From assembly GCA_963744345.1 (NCBI GenBank), contig CAVUTD010000027.1:154180-218179 (forward strand): a DNA stretch of 64,000 bases, in the 5' to 3' direction. Below are positions 19,280-30,588 of this stretch, in pieces. The position numbers and the translations under genes are program-made. The notes beneath the pieces were generated by a model. It saw nothing but the letters and a program-made list of their open reading frames with translations, was not told the origin of the DNA and searched no databases. Numbering within the stretch: position 1 is the first letter of the stretch; every line of letters begins with the position of its first letter. The DNA comes from DASTFP01 sp963744345. Its GTDB lineage: Bacteria > Verrucomicrobiota > Verrucomicrobiia > Chthoniobacterales > Terrimicrobiaceae.

Positions 19280-21643
19280 TCACTCAACAATCGAGATGGA
19301 TTTGAAGCCAATGCCAAGCAGTCGATCGTCAGGATTGATACCCAACTGCCTGGGCGAGGTCGGCGCAGGCGCAATGAACTGGATCGAGTCCTGCTCAGTA
19401 TCAAGAGTGACAGGCAACGCAAACGACTGCATGTCGGACCGTAATAGGAACGTGGAGAAGTAAGGTCCGATTCGAACGGATACTGGAGCCCCTGCGTTCG
19501 GCCCGAATCCTTGGGCGACTATATTCAGAAAAAAAGCCTTTGGCAGGGCCTTCCTAAAACGCACGGTTATTTCCTTGCCTTCGGACCAAGCGCCCCAAGG
19601 CTCGGGCACAGAAATTCCAGCGAACGATCGCAGTTGTGACCTCAGCGGCAGTGAAAAATCCACTCGGTAAGGTGATCGGACGACCCGCCACGATCCATCG
19701 CGATTCATTCGGATCGCCGATTGACGTATTAAGGCCCTCGCAGGCGGCGAAAGCTCCTTCTTGGATTTTACCGCGGGCAATGTCGCCAAGGAGTAAAACA
19801 ACATACTTCCGCTTTCATCTTCGATTGGCTCGACACCAATGAGCTCGTGAGCTATTTCCGCAGATATGCCCGCCGCTTGGTCGTTGTATCCGCGCCGGTC
19901 GACAAGCAGGCCGGCAAAACCCAAAAAGCGTGCTATTTCCAACTGAATCGGGATGGGCTCACGCGCGAGATTGGCCAGGAAATCGCTCCCATCTCTGCCT
20001 GCCGCAACGCCAAAGCTCCATTTGATATTATTTGAGTGAAGAAATCCTTTCCCCAAATCGTAAGAGTGAAGTCGTTCCACCCTGGGAGCTTCCGGAAAGA
20101 ACATGAAGGGCAACTGATAGATTGCAGACCCCGCGGGCAGTGACTGCTGCACTGCTCGAAAGAACGCAGCATCGTTGAGGTAATCGGCCTGCATGGTCCG
20201 TGTGTGCGCCACGTTGGCTTGCGTCGTTTGGTCCCATAGACCGAAGCAGCCGATCGCTATGAACAAAACGGTACGCACGCGTCTTCGGCTTCTCGCCTCA
20301 ATATTATTGGCCAGAAGACCATCTACTTTGATTGCGACCGCGATCAGAGACATGAACCCGATGAAGATACTGACACGATTCCAACCGCGAAATTGCGGGG
20401 TTATGAGCTGGGCAAAAAGTGCAGAGAAGCCTCCAATCGTGGCAATGAGCACTAGTAATAATGATATTGTACCGAACAAAAAGAGCAGCCGGACTCGTCC
20501 ATCAGCTCTTGGCGAATGCACTAGCGCGGCATACAAGAGTAATACGAATCCCGCACCACCTACGAAGCCGAGTGTGGACATTACGTTTTCGTTAACGTTT
20601 GGGGAATGCCTGGAATACTCCTTGTTTAAATTTGCGAGGGTTTCGCTGCGATGTTGCAGTCGAGGCAGAAGCATTTGAACAATTTTCAATCCTAAGACCT
20701 CTGATTCCCAAGGCACGCGTTTTGCGATTTGACCGTTCTTGCCATATTTAGCCATCAGCCAAACATTGGGCATTAAGTTAAGGGCAACGCCCAGCGCTAC
20801 AGAGAAAACCGCCGCAAGGCCGAACAAAAACGGGCGACGGGATCGGTGCCTGAGTGATCCAAAAACACCTCCAATAAAGAGCACAATCGAACCGAACCAG
20901 GCGTAGTAGACACCAAAACACGCAAGTGCCACGAGCGCTAGGCAATGTACTCCCCGCGTCTTACGTGCAGCATTGCTCCCGAAGATTTCTTCGCCACCAT
21001 CAAAAAGCTTCGCTGCATACCAGCAAAAAAACGGTATTACGAAGTACCAAGTGTAATACAAATGCGGAAGGCGAAGAAAGTGAAAGGGCATTGCCGAAAA
21101 TAGCAAGCCGCACGCAGCACTGCCGGCCCTTGACAGGTCAAACTTTCGCAAGGTCCAAAATGCAGCCAGAGCAGCAAGCGGAAAACCTAGCAGGTAGTAA
21201 GCGTTATGGGCTAAAGCTTCGGAGCCAGTTAACTTCGCTCCAATCCAGAGGGCAAGCAGGCTGCCAGCGTCCGAGCCGGGGAAATCGAAGAGGTACGAGA
21301 GAAATGGATAACCTTGCCGCGCGTTGATGAAGTAGCCTGAACCTTCGGCAAGCCGTTTTATAGTGATCAAATAGAACAGCGAATCGCCGTCGTATGCGAG
21401 CGGCGCCGTCCAACTGATCTGGTTGCCACCGTGGAGTTGCCAAGCAATAATCAACACCAAGAGCGCCAGAACCACCGCCCAGGCAAATTCGAAAATGCGC
21501 CCGGAACAATCGGCCTTTTGCATGAAGTTCTGGTGCGCTAGTAAATAAGAGTTGACCGTAAAGCCAGACGCCGCCTGATCGTCGATGCCTGAAAGTACGA
21601 ATGCTTGGCTGCTATGCCCTGCACGGTGAAAGGATGTCTCCAA
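19280..21643 (-). CDS. Large polytopic membrane protein, GT-C-like, with C-terminal extracytoplasmic domain
   Basis: An intact frame of 787 residues; a start at MQKADCSG (about 21523) is also plausible. The first 500 residues contain about ten hydrophobic segments. A loop after the first one reads PLAYDGDSLFYLITIKRL, where GT-C lipid-linked sugar transferases carry acidic catalytic residues. The last 120 residues (from about RSFAGISVPEPWGAWSEG) resemble a beta-sandwich domain attached to such membrane proteins (DUF7024-like, from memory). The likely role is transfer of a sugar from a polyprenyl carrier outside the membrane. No donor can be named, and a flippase role is not excluded. Confidence 0.7.
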   Translation of the reverse strand: METSFHRAGHSSQAFVLSGIDDQAASGFTVNSYLLAHQNFMQKADCSGRIFEFAWAVVLALLVLIIAWQLHGGNQISWTAPLAYDGDSLFYLITIKRLAEGSGYFINARQGYPFLSYLFDFPGSDAGSLLALWIGAKLTGSEALAHNAYYLLGFPLAALAAFWTLRKFDLSRAGSAACGLLFSAMPFHFLRLPHLYYTWYFVIPFFCWYAAKLFDGGEEIFGSNAARKTRGVHCLALVALACFGVYYAWFGSIVLFIGGVFGSLRHRSRRPFLFGLAAVFSVALGVALNLMPNVWLMAKYGKNGQIAKRVPWESEVLGLKIVQMLLPRLQHRSETLANLNKEYSRHSPNVNENVMSTLGFVGGAGFVLLLYAALVHSPRADGRVRLLFLFGTISLLLVLIATIGGFSALFAQLITPQFRGWNRVSIFIGFMSLIAVAIKVDGLLANNIEARSRRRVRTVLFIAIGCFGLWDQTTQANVAHTRTMQADYLNDAAFFRAVQQSLPAGSAIYQLPFMFFPEAPRVERLHSYDLGKGFLHSNNIKWSFGVAAGRDGSDFLANLAREPIPIQLEIARFLGFAGLLVDRRGYNDQAAGISAEIAHELIGVEPIEDESGSMLFYSLATLPAVKSKKELSPPARALIRQSAIRMNRDGSWRVVRSPYRVDFSLPLRSQLRSFAGISVPEPWGAWSEGKEITVRFRKALPKAFFLNIVAQGFGPNAGAPVSVRIGPYFSTFLLRSDMQSFALPVTLDTEQDSIQFIAPAPTSPRQLGINPDDRLLGIGFKSISIVE

Positions 21644-22217
21644 GTGAAACTTGTTTGCTTGAATTCATATGAAGCGTATTTGAGATTTCTGCCCCGGCCG
21701 TCAATGTTGCCAAACGGCGCCCCCGTGTCGGCATCGATAAACTCGCAAATATCGACATTTGCCATGCCGTCGCCGAAAGTAAACAAACAGGTCGTCGTTC
21801 AAGCACTTCGCCATGATATGCCATAAGATCGCTTTGCCTTTGATCTGCGGCATGGGCTTCGGCTTAAGATGGATTTTCCTCGATGATTCATGAACCCAAC
21901 CCGGCGGCGAGAATAGCGCATTGCATAGTTAAGCTAGAGGATAGTATTAGGAATAAATCAAAGTGCTCGTCGGCGGGGTATTGTCGCATCAGCCAAAAAA
22001 TGATCGACTTGCCTTTGTTGCACATTCAAACTCAGGTACATTCAGTTTGACTGAGAAGCTTTGGTTATTCGTAGGGCACAAGCAAGCAATGTGCTGTAAA
22101 AAGCGCCGTTCAGTAAAAATTGCGCGGTGGTTTATTCTGCGACCCCGCGGATTTAAGATTTCGATTCGCTCTGGTGGAATTCTCAAGGACATTGAGCACC
22201 TGGACGACTAACGGTCG
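21644..22217. other. Long intergenic region without a confident gene
   Basis: Several open frames of 60-80 residues exist on both strands. One minus-strand frame (21538-21786, MANVDICEFIDADTGAPF) is not obviously random but matches no family I know. The region may hold the promoter of the membrane protein gene or a decayed gene. Confidence 0.35.
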
Positions 22218-23655
22218 TTACACCCGTATTCCCCATTTTAAAAGCAATTCGCAAAACGTTGAAACAAGACGGTAGCGATCGTGATAAATCCACCAGTCCT
22301 TCTGGTGATCCCCCCGAGGAAATTCCTGTCCCATGAGAATATCCATTTTCGTCGCGTCCGATGGATTCCAGCAGAAACGATGTCTTTTGCGCACAATGCA
22401 TTCGGAAGCAAGCAATGAAGTAGGGGAGTCGCCTGAATCGTGCACCGGCTCGCATGAATTTTAAAATAAGATCCCAATCCAACGCGAAATGAAGCCTGGC
22501 GTCGAGGCCTCCAACCTTCTCATAGAAGTGTCTTCTCCAGAAAAGAGTTTCCTGCGGAATATAATCGAAACGCCGCACGCATTCCGCGTCGTGAGGAGGG
22601 ATCACCCATCTGCCGACCTCCAATCCATCCTCATCGATAATAACGCGATGGCCATAGACAACATCCACTTCGGGATGCCGCCGAAAGTAGTCTCCAATAT
22701 AGCGAAGCGCTCCTGGCATGAGGCAGTCATCAGAGTTCAGGTAAGCCATGATCTCGCCATCCGTTTTTGAAAATCCCTTTATAATCGCGTGTGCCTGTCC
22801 CTGGTCCGCTTCGCTTACGGCGTAAGCAAGGTGTGATCGATACTTCGCCAGTATCTCTGTCGAGCCGTCCGTGGAACCGCCGTCGATGATTGCGTACTCC
22901 AGATCCGGGTATCCTTGGGTGATGACGCTTTGTATCGTTCGATCGAGAAATGCCGCTTGGTTATAGCTAGGCGTGACGATTGCCATGGATGGCAACCGAT
23001 CTCGTTCGCCGTTAAAGGATGGATACACTTCCAGCCTTAGAGTCCGAGGATGATACTGCTCGAGCGTTCCGAGGCGCCTCTCTAACCAAATGTTAAGCCG
23101 CCCGCGCAGGGGGTGAACCACAGTTCTTAGCCAGGCGACGTTTATCGCACGAACGATATGTCTAAGCCAAACAACAATTCCCAACCAAAATTGAGTCGAT
23201 TTAAATCTCAGCTTACCAAGCAGGTATTGAGTATGCCGACGCTTCTCGCCGACGTATCGGCTAATCCTAAACTTCAGCTTTTCAAAGAGGCATTGAAAAT
23301 GCCGACACTTCTCGCGTAGGTAAACCGCACGCTTGCGCTCCAAACGCCAGCCATCCCGCATATTGCGGGACACAAATTTAATGAGTGGTTGTCTCGTTAG
23401 ATAATAATCCCAACTTCTGAGAGCAGTTAACCTAGAATGGCGGTCGCCTTTTCCCCGGCCCACTGTGAGATTCTCGTCTGAAGGCGCAACGCTATCCCGA
23501 TTGAACGCGATGTTCTCCCGGCAAAAGACGATCTTCTCAGCGCCAAGGACCTCACAGCTTGTGTCAAATTTCGTTTCGTGGACTAAATTTGAATTCGGCT
23601 TTGTCTCTTTCCCAGTCTTCTTATTGCTCTGGAGAGGTGAGTCCTCGTGCGACAT
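22218..23655 (-). CDS. GT2 glycosyltransferase with 22-residue N-terminal repeats, 3' frameshift
   Basis: About 480 residues. Residues 112-155 are two tandem 22-residue units (YLREKCRHFQCLFEKLKFRI, then YVGEKRRHTQYLLGKLRFKS). The GT-A catalytic domain starts near residue 210: MAIVTPSYNQAAFLDRTIQS, IIDGGSTDGSTEIL, the DxD-like LNSDD and PQETLFWRRHFYEKVGGLD. In the longest open frame the C-terminus is odd. One shift near 22340 gives WWIYHDRYRLVSTFCELLLK, which matches the ends of the two paralogues at 40287-42493 and 42811-43843, so the real stop is taken as 22218. The residue-transferring role is firm; donor and acceptor are unknown. Confidence 0.85.
23191..23322 (-). repeat. 66-bp tandem repeat in a GT2 gene
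   Basis: Two adjacent 66-bp units encode the two 22-residue modules of the GT2 protein. Single diverged copies occur in the two paralogous genes. Confidence 0.75.
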
Positions 23656-24409
23656 CAGAGGTGGCCTTCTACATTTCCAACACGAAATGGATCATGTTAG
23701 ACGAAGCACCCAGAGACGGAGGAACCGAGAACATCCACCGGCAAAAGATCTCTAACGCGAATCGCTTCCTGTCGGTTTCTGGAGACTGCACCGCATGCCC
23801 ATTGCGGATGGGCTCGTCGAATCGAGACTCTACGTTCGCTCCCGCGAGCTTGGCCAACTTCAAAAAGGAAACCTCAAAGTACCGCCAACCACAGAGAATC
23901 CGTGACTCGGAACCTGCCTCATGTCTGGTCGCGAGGGTCATTTACGCGAACTTTGTTCAAGCACGTGTCGCTGCGTGACTTGTATGCTCGGTTCCATGGT
24001 GCAAGCGCGCACCCAACATCACGGTTTCAATTCACGCAAGAAGTTTTTTCGAAGCCATGGAAGGAGCCGGATCCTTGATCAAGCCGACAGGGTACGAACC
24101 GCACAACGGTATGGTGGGTCTCCTCACTACGACTCCCGACTGCGCTAAAGAACCTTGCAGTAAGCAATCGCAGGCGGAAAGCATGCCCCCATCGAGTAGA
24201 TGGCAAAGTGATCGAGGATCGCACCAATTGGACCGTAATCCTTCGACGGGATTGGCTCTGGTCCTTTTAACCTAGCTTGCGCTTGAGTCCTCCACAACGC
24301 CGGGAAACTTCAAGAACTACTGCACACTCTGGACTTCATGTGGAACATGAGTAACGGTTGCTGGAGTTTAAGGCAGGTAAGTGGCTCTTTTCGCGAGGAA
24401 AAATACTAG
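23656..24409. other. Long region without a recognisable gene, possible decayed coding sequence
   Basis: This region lies between the divergent GT2 and methyltransferase genes. Fragments on both strands read like coding sequence: on the minus strand WRYFEVSFLKLAKLAGANV (about 23850), on the plus strand SLRDLYARFHGASAHPTSRF (about 23970-24030). None could be joined into a known family. Decayed genes and promoters are both possible. Confidence 0.35.
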
Positions 24410-25465
24410 ATGGGGGCAGTCCATTTCTCGATCGATCCCAAGTTGGTAGCCGTTTTTAAGAGGCACCTCCCGCTGCAGGTATTTGTGGAAACCGGAACGT
24501 TCGAGGGAGAAGCAATTCGGCACAATTCGCCCGCAATTTGACGAGATTCACAGCATCGAAGCTTCTCCAAAATATCATTCACAAGCAGTCTCCGCGTTTT
24601 AAAGATGATCCCAAGATCTTTCTCCACCTGGGGCATTCGCCAGAGATCCTTCAGCAGATTGCTTGTTCGCTCTTAAACAAGTCTGTTCTCTACTGGCTGG
24701 ATGCTCACTGGTGTGCGGCCGATCAGGCTGCGGGAGAGAGCTCCCAGTGTCCGCTCCTGGATGAGCTCGGTGCGATTTCCGGTTTGAATGAACAAAGTAT
24801 CATCCTGATAGATGATGCTCGGCTTTTTCTTTGTCCTCCCCCACGACCACATGAGATCAGTCAATGGCCTTCTTTTGACTCCGTTCTGAAACGTCTCCGC
24901 GGCTTGAGCTCAGCGCACGAGATAATGATTCTCAACGACGTGATCATCTGTTTTCCAGCCGTCGTCAGAGAGTCTCTAAAATTCTACGCTCATGAACATT
25001 CGACGGATTGGCTGACAGTAATGGATAAGGCGCGCGACTATGATCTGCTGCTTGCTCAGTTGAAAGAGAAAGAGGATGCAGTCCAGGAGAAGGAGTCAGC
25101 CATTCAGGAGAAAGAAGCCGCGATTCAAGAGAAAGAGGCCGCCATCCAAGAAAAAGAGGCTGTTATTCGGCAACTTGCTGAAGCCTGCGAAGCACGCCTG
25201 AACGGAATGAACCGCCTCGCGCGACGAATTGGAGCGCCTGAAGAGCAGCCAGATTCCCTGAGACGACGGCTTTACGTTTTGGGCTTTGCAGAATGATCAG
25301 CTGTTCCAAGACAACCTCAGGTTGAACTATCTGATCTCGCAGCGAAAGGCCACGTTGGAACGGATCTTAAAGAAAGAGCTCAAGCGTACGGAACGCTCTC
25401 GGTTTCCAACCCTTCAAGCGCCGCCTTCCTTGCTGCTTCACCGACGCGAGCCGCCGGCTCTCTAA
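24410..25465 (+). pseudogene. SAM methyltransferase-like protein with heptad-repeat coiled coil, frameshifted
   Basis: A GAGGAA ribosome-binding site 9 bp upstream supports the ATG at 24410. The protein begins MGAVHFSIDPKLVAVFKRHL and has LQVFVETGTFEGEAI, the SAM-binding loop of a class I methyltransferase subgroup. Frame changes near 24530 and 24600 join this to QFDEIHSIEASPKYHSQA and then LYWLDAHWCAADQAAGE and SIILIDDARLF. Five EKE-AAIQ heptads follow at 25066-25170. A last shift near 25265 gives FWALQNDQLFQDNLRLNYLI with a stop at 25465, overlapping the convergent NRPS gene by 86 bp. It is probably involved in glycan modification, like the FkbM genes with coiled-coil tails. Confidence 0.65.
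25066..25170 (+). repeat. 21-bp tandem repeat encoding EKE-AAIQ heptads
   Basis: Five in-frame 21-bp units encode EKEDAVQ, EKESAIQ, EKEAAIQ, EKEAAIQ and EKEAVIR, one heptad each of a highly charged coiled coil. The units differ mostly at silent positions. Confidence 0.8.
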
Positions 25466-28400
25466 CTACGGCCTCAAGCAGCTTCACATAGTTCCGCAAC
25501 ATCCTACGGACAAGTTGCGGATCATATTGACGCGCGTCGAACTTGGCCCACCCCGAAAATGCGTCTCTTTCGTCGCGAACACGCATTTGAAATCCCCATG
25601 GCATTGCGTCGTGGAGGCAGTCGCAAGCTGACTGACTTCAAGGTCGCCGATGCGCCAGAACTGCTCCGCAAACGACTCAAACAAGAAGATGGCGCGGAGA
25701 TCTGGGCGATGCCGGCCGCACCTTGCAAGCTCCTCGCCAAGCATATCAAAAGGCATATCCTCGTGCGCATGAGCACTGAGAACCGTTTCGCGAACCCGGC
25801 AGAGCAATTCCAGAAAGCTAAGATCACTTGAAACCCTCGTGCGCAATACGCCCAAGTCACAAAAATATCCCATCATGCCATCCGCCTCGGCGGCATTTCT
25901 CTTGGCCATGTAGATTCCGAGCATGATGTCCTCTTGACCCGTAGAAACGTTGATCAGGGCCTTTAGCGCGGTGAGAAATGTTATGAATAGCGTAGTGCCT
26001 TCGCGCTTGGTGAGCGCCCTGACATTTTCGGCAAGCTCTCCGGATACTTCGAACGGGATTAGCACGTCGTCTGTGGATGCAGTCTTCAGCTCGTGCGGGC
26101 GTTCGCAGCCGAGTTTCAAGATCGGCAGATCGCCTGAAAGCTGTTTTCTCCAGTATGCGAGCTGTGCCTGGAAGGGGCTTGAATTGCGATCAAAGTATCG
26201 CCGTTGCCAGACGGCGAAATCCGCCATTTGGAGTGTTAATTCTGGCAATGGTGAATCCTTACCCAGACAGAACGCTCGATAAAGGATGTCAAGCTCTCTG
26301 GCCAAAATTGGAAGGGACCAGATGTCGTACAGAATGTGATGAAGCTTCAAAACAAGTCGGTGATGTCGCGCTCCGAAACGGAGCAGCGTCGAATCGCATC
26401 AAAGGTCCGTGCTCAAGGTTGACCGAATCTGTCTTTTCCTGACTTGCGATCCGTGCCGCTTCTGCTTCGGGCTCTGCGATTTCACTTAAGTCGAGTACTT
26501 CCAATTGAAATGGTCTGTAGGGTGCTATGCATTGGACAGGAGAATCTCCGGTGACGTGAAACGTCGTCCGGAAAACTTCGTGGCGCCGGACCAACTCTTG
26601 TAGACTGCGCTCCAGGCAAGAGATCTTCAGGTCGCCTTTAAGATCTAGCAAAATCACCCTAACGTTGTCCGGACTTGGTTCCTGGCGCTCGTTTCGCCAG
26701 AGACGTTCCTGAGCGAAGGAGAGAGGAAGCGGCTGATCGCGGGAGACCCTTTCGATGGGAGGACGCACCATTCCAAGATTGTCGGCAAGGAGTGCATCAA
26801 GATGGCGGCTTAAGCCGGTAACTGTAGGATTATTGAAGAGCGCCGTAACAGGGATCTCGATGTGAAGAATTCCTTGTAGCGCTGTGATCGACTCGGATCG
26901 CCAGGAGCGAATCGCCGCCAAGCTCGAAGAAGCTCTTTCGAATGTCGATATCGTCAGCGCGAAGAACATTGGCGAAAACATTGCTGACGATCTGTTCTGT
27001 CGCAGTGAGTTGCGCACCGGAATAAGTCTCTCCAACATGACGCTCGGGCTTAGGTAAGCCGAGGCGGTCGACCTTCCCTGATGCCGTGAGCGGAAGCTTC
27101 TCCACTTTGATAAGCGACACCGGCACCATGTAACGCGGCAGTTGGCTGCCCAAGAACTCCAGGAGGGCAGCGGGTTCCGCAGAGCTATGTGTGTTTGATT
27201 CATAATAACCGACCAGCCACTTCTCGCCGGCTTCCGACTCCCACATCTTGACCACCGCACGCCTGACAGATGGATGACGCTCCAAGACGGCCTCAATCTC
27301 GCCAGGTTCAATTCGGAATCCCCGAATCTTGACCTGATCATCGATTCGGCCAAGGAAGTCGAGATTGCCATCGGGACGCCATCGCACAAGGTCTCCCGTC
27401 TTGTAGAGGCGGCCTCCGGGCGAGCTACGAAATGGGTCGGCAACAAAGCGCTCGACCGTCAGCTCGGGAGAATTCAGATATCCTAGCGCGACGCCCTCGC
27501 CGCCGATATAGAGCTCCCCAGGGACACCAATCGGTGCAAACTGAGGAGAATAGGGCTCGATCGATTTCAGAGCCCTTCTCCGGAGATCCGTTCCGAATCC
27601 GCGGCGCTCGGGTTGCGCATTACATAAACCTGTGTTCCAGCGATGGGACGGCCGATGGGAACTGCCCGTCGACGGTTCCGTCAAAGTCTCTCGGCACCTG
27701 ATAAAGTGTCGCAAACGTCGTGGTTTCCGTCGGGCCGTATCCATTGATGATACGGGTGCCGGGGAGCAGATCGAGAGCCTTGCGGACGTGGCTTGGCGAC
27801 AAGGCCTCACCACCGGTGAGGATCTGACGCAATCCCCGAAGAATTTCCGGAGTGGTATCGATGATCTGGTTGAACAGACTGGAAGTGAGCCACACCGTTG
27901 TGATTCTGTGACTGAGAAATGATTTCGCCCAAAGAGCGGAAATCCGGAAGATCATCGAGCGAGATGACGAGCTGCGCGCCATGCAGCAGGGCTCCCCAAA
28001 TCTCAAAAGTGGAGGCATCGAAACTCAACGGCGCCAAATTCAGGAGGATTTCTGACCGGTCCAGATTGACGGTCGGCATACCGAAAACCAGGCGGGAGAC
28101 GGCGCGGTGCGGTACGATCACGCCTTTCGGAACACCGGTTGAGCCTGATGTGAAGAGCACGTAAGCTGGCGCACTCGCTGAAACATCGACGGATAGGTTG
28201 CCCTCCGCCGCTTCGAACGGCTCATCTACCAAGCAAACTTCTGCTTCTGCCAGAGGCAGAGTCGGACTCAGATCCGAATGCGTCAGGACGATGGCAGTTC
28301 TCGCTGATCGAAGCAGGCAGGCAATGCGATCTCTCGGATCGCGAAGATCGATGGGAAGATAAGCGCCTCCAGCCTTAAGGACGCCTAAAAAGCACACGAT

Positions 28401-30314
28401 CGCTTCGGCGCTGCGCGGAATGGCTACCGCGGCCACCGAGCCCTCCAAAAACCCCTGCTCCGCCAGGCGGCGTGCCAATTTGTTGGCGCGGATATTCAGT
28501 TCGCCATAACTCAGAATGCTCTCGCCAGCAACAAGGGCTGGAGCTCCGGGCGAAGCTGCAGCAACCGACTCAAAGAGGCGGTGCAGAGGGATCTCACATT
28601 GCGACGGAGCCTCTGGACCTCTGCCGAAGGCTAAAACCCGGTCGAGTTCGCTACCTTGGGCCATGGAGAGGTGGGCGAGGGATGAGTCAGGCTCGCGTAC
28701 GCTGGTCTCAAGAAGTTCGAGAAAATGGTCGAGCATGGACTCGCCAGTTGAGAAATCAAAAAGCTCGGAGCTGAACTCCCAGAGAAGTCGGGGAGCGCTC
28801 TGATCGACTGAGGCGCGATCGGGACGGGCAGTCGGGCGTGGAATAAGGAGCGCGACCAAGTCGAACTTTACCTCGCCGCAGGAAATCCCATCCTCACTGG
28901 TAATCTCCAGACCTTCGTCATAGTAGGCCGGATAGGCGGTATCATAGACCGCGATAAACGCGTTGAAAAAAGGATTGATGTTCGGGGTCCGCCCCGGATT
29001 GAGATTCTTGACGATGGTCTCAAAGGCCAACTCCTGATTATCCAAGGCAAATCGAAGCGGTGTTGTGGGTTCTCCGAAGCAAATCGCGGAATGTGTCAAT
29101 CCCCTTGAAACGCGCACGGATAGGCAGCGTGTTGATCGCCATGCCCAGCATTCTCTGAAATCGCGGTTGCCTCCGGTTGGCAAAGCCTGTGCCGGTACAG
29201 AAGTCCAACGCGCCCGTGTACAGATAAATGAAAAGATGAAAGATGGTTTGTATCCAGGCGAACCGGGTCACCCCTTCACGCGAGCATGCACTGCCGAGTT
29301 CCCGCCAGAAGCCCTGCGGCAGGTCGCGGCGTATTTGACATCCTGCGAAGCTCCGATGAGGGCCCAAGCGACGATCTGACGGGAGCAAAGGCGGAGGAGG
29401 ACAGTCAGTCAATTCTCTCCGCCAATAGTCAAGCTGATCATCCCAAGCTCCGGACGCAGCCATTTGTCGTTGCCAGAGTGCGAACTCGGAGAATTGCGGC
29501 AGTTTGGATTCGGTCGGAAGATCTTCGCCATCTATGAGAGCGCGATACGTTGCATAGAGCTCCTCGAGAAAAATCCCGTACGACCACCCGTCATGCACGA
29601 AGTGATGCTCTGTATGCAAGAGGCTGTAATTCTGCTCGCCGAGCCGGTAGAGGCGCCATCGAATGAGCGGCGGTGCGCTTGGATTGAAGGGGCGCCGCAA
29701 TTCCTCGTCAATCCGGCGATGCAATTCCGCCTCTCGCAGCCTCTCCGGGGAGAACACGCAAATCTTCGCGGGGCAGGACCAGAGGAATATGGGCTCCGAC
29801 TTCCTGGCGTGGTGATTCGCCGTTGTCGGCAACGAAAGCCGTGCGGAGAATCTCATGCCGGCGGACGATTCGATCGAGACTTCTTTCAAGAACATCCGGG
29901 TTGAGCGCGCCAACACAATTCAGGAGAGCCTGAAAACGATAGCTGTTAATGTTGAGGATGCAGCTTTTCCAGGAACCAGACCTGCTCCTGGGCAAAGGAA
30001 AGCGGAATACTTTTCGGGTGGGGCAAACCGTCGAGGATTCTTGCAGCTGCAGATTTTCGCCCATGGTGGCCAGTCTCTATAAGGCCGAGAAGCTTCGGGA
30101 TCGTCGGATTGTCCAGCAACTCGGAGAGCGGAATACAAACGTGAAACTCCTCCTCCAGGTGCCAAGCCAGGGTTGCTGCCGATAAAGAATTCAGCCCGAT
30201 TTCGAAGAGACCTTGGTCAAGCCGCTCCGGCTGCACGCGGAGCACCTTCCGGCACAGCGCCTGCAGGTGCATCCCGGAATAAGAAAGCGAATCCGGCGCC
30301 ATCTTGGGAATCAT
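25380..30314 (-). pseudogene. Nonribosomal peptide synthetase, T-C-A-T-C, multiply frameshifted
   Basis: About 1,640 residues' worth on the minus strand. T1 (from 30314): LFEIGLNSLSAATLAWHLE. C1: IPLSFAQEQVWFLEKLHP, then the active motif in HTEHHFVHDGWSYGIF (about 29600). A (about 28650-27060): YVLFTSGSTGVPKGV, PLSFDASTFEIWGALLHGA (the Asp that binds the alpha-amino group), NGYGPTETTTFATLY, LYKTGDLVRW and LPLTASGKVDRLGL. T2: SFFELGGDSLLAIRV. C2 (about 26750-25380): PLPLSFAQERLW and LHHILYDIWSLPI. At least eight frame changes are needed (near 29950, 29870, 29090, 27910, 27680, 26890, 26390 and 25600). There is no thioesterase or reductase domain. The amino acid activated is not assigned. Confidence 0.88.
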
Positions 30315-30379
30315 GAGCGGAGGCTACTGAGAGGGCGGCTGCGCTGTCAACCGGGTCGAACTCCATTTCAAGGGGTAAT

Positions 30380-30500
30380 CCGCAGATGAAGCCGATTAAC
30401 ACAGATGGAAGGCAAGGGGCTTCAAACCGCGGATCACGCGGATTCAACGGATAATGTATGGAAGCCGCAGAATGGGCTGATTGACACGGATCGCAACGAC
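30380..30500. repeat. Cluster of CGCAGAT/ACACGGAT dispersed repeat units
   Basis: Three degenerate copies lie at 30380-30408 (CGCAGATGAAGCCGATTAAC), 30427-30454 (CCGCGGATCACGCGGATTCA) and 30465-30500 (with TTGACACGGATCG). They belong to the same family as the repeats around the GxxExxY gene. Confidence 0.6.
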
Positions 30501-30588
30501 TGGGAAAAAGCCGGCTCTGGCCTCTAATCTGCAACCATCTGAGGAGTCTGCGGATTGTCGTTGGCCGAGTATTTGATACGATTCAGCG

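Noticed and set aside
27910..28650. Naming the amino acid activated by the NRPS
   Set aside because: Frame changes cross the specificity region and the residues cannot be placed reliably by eye.
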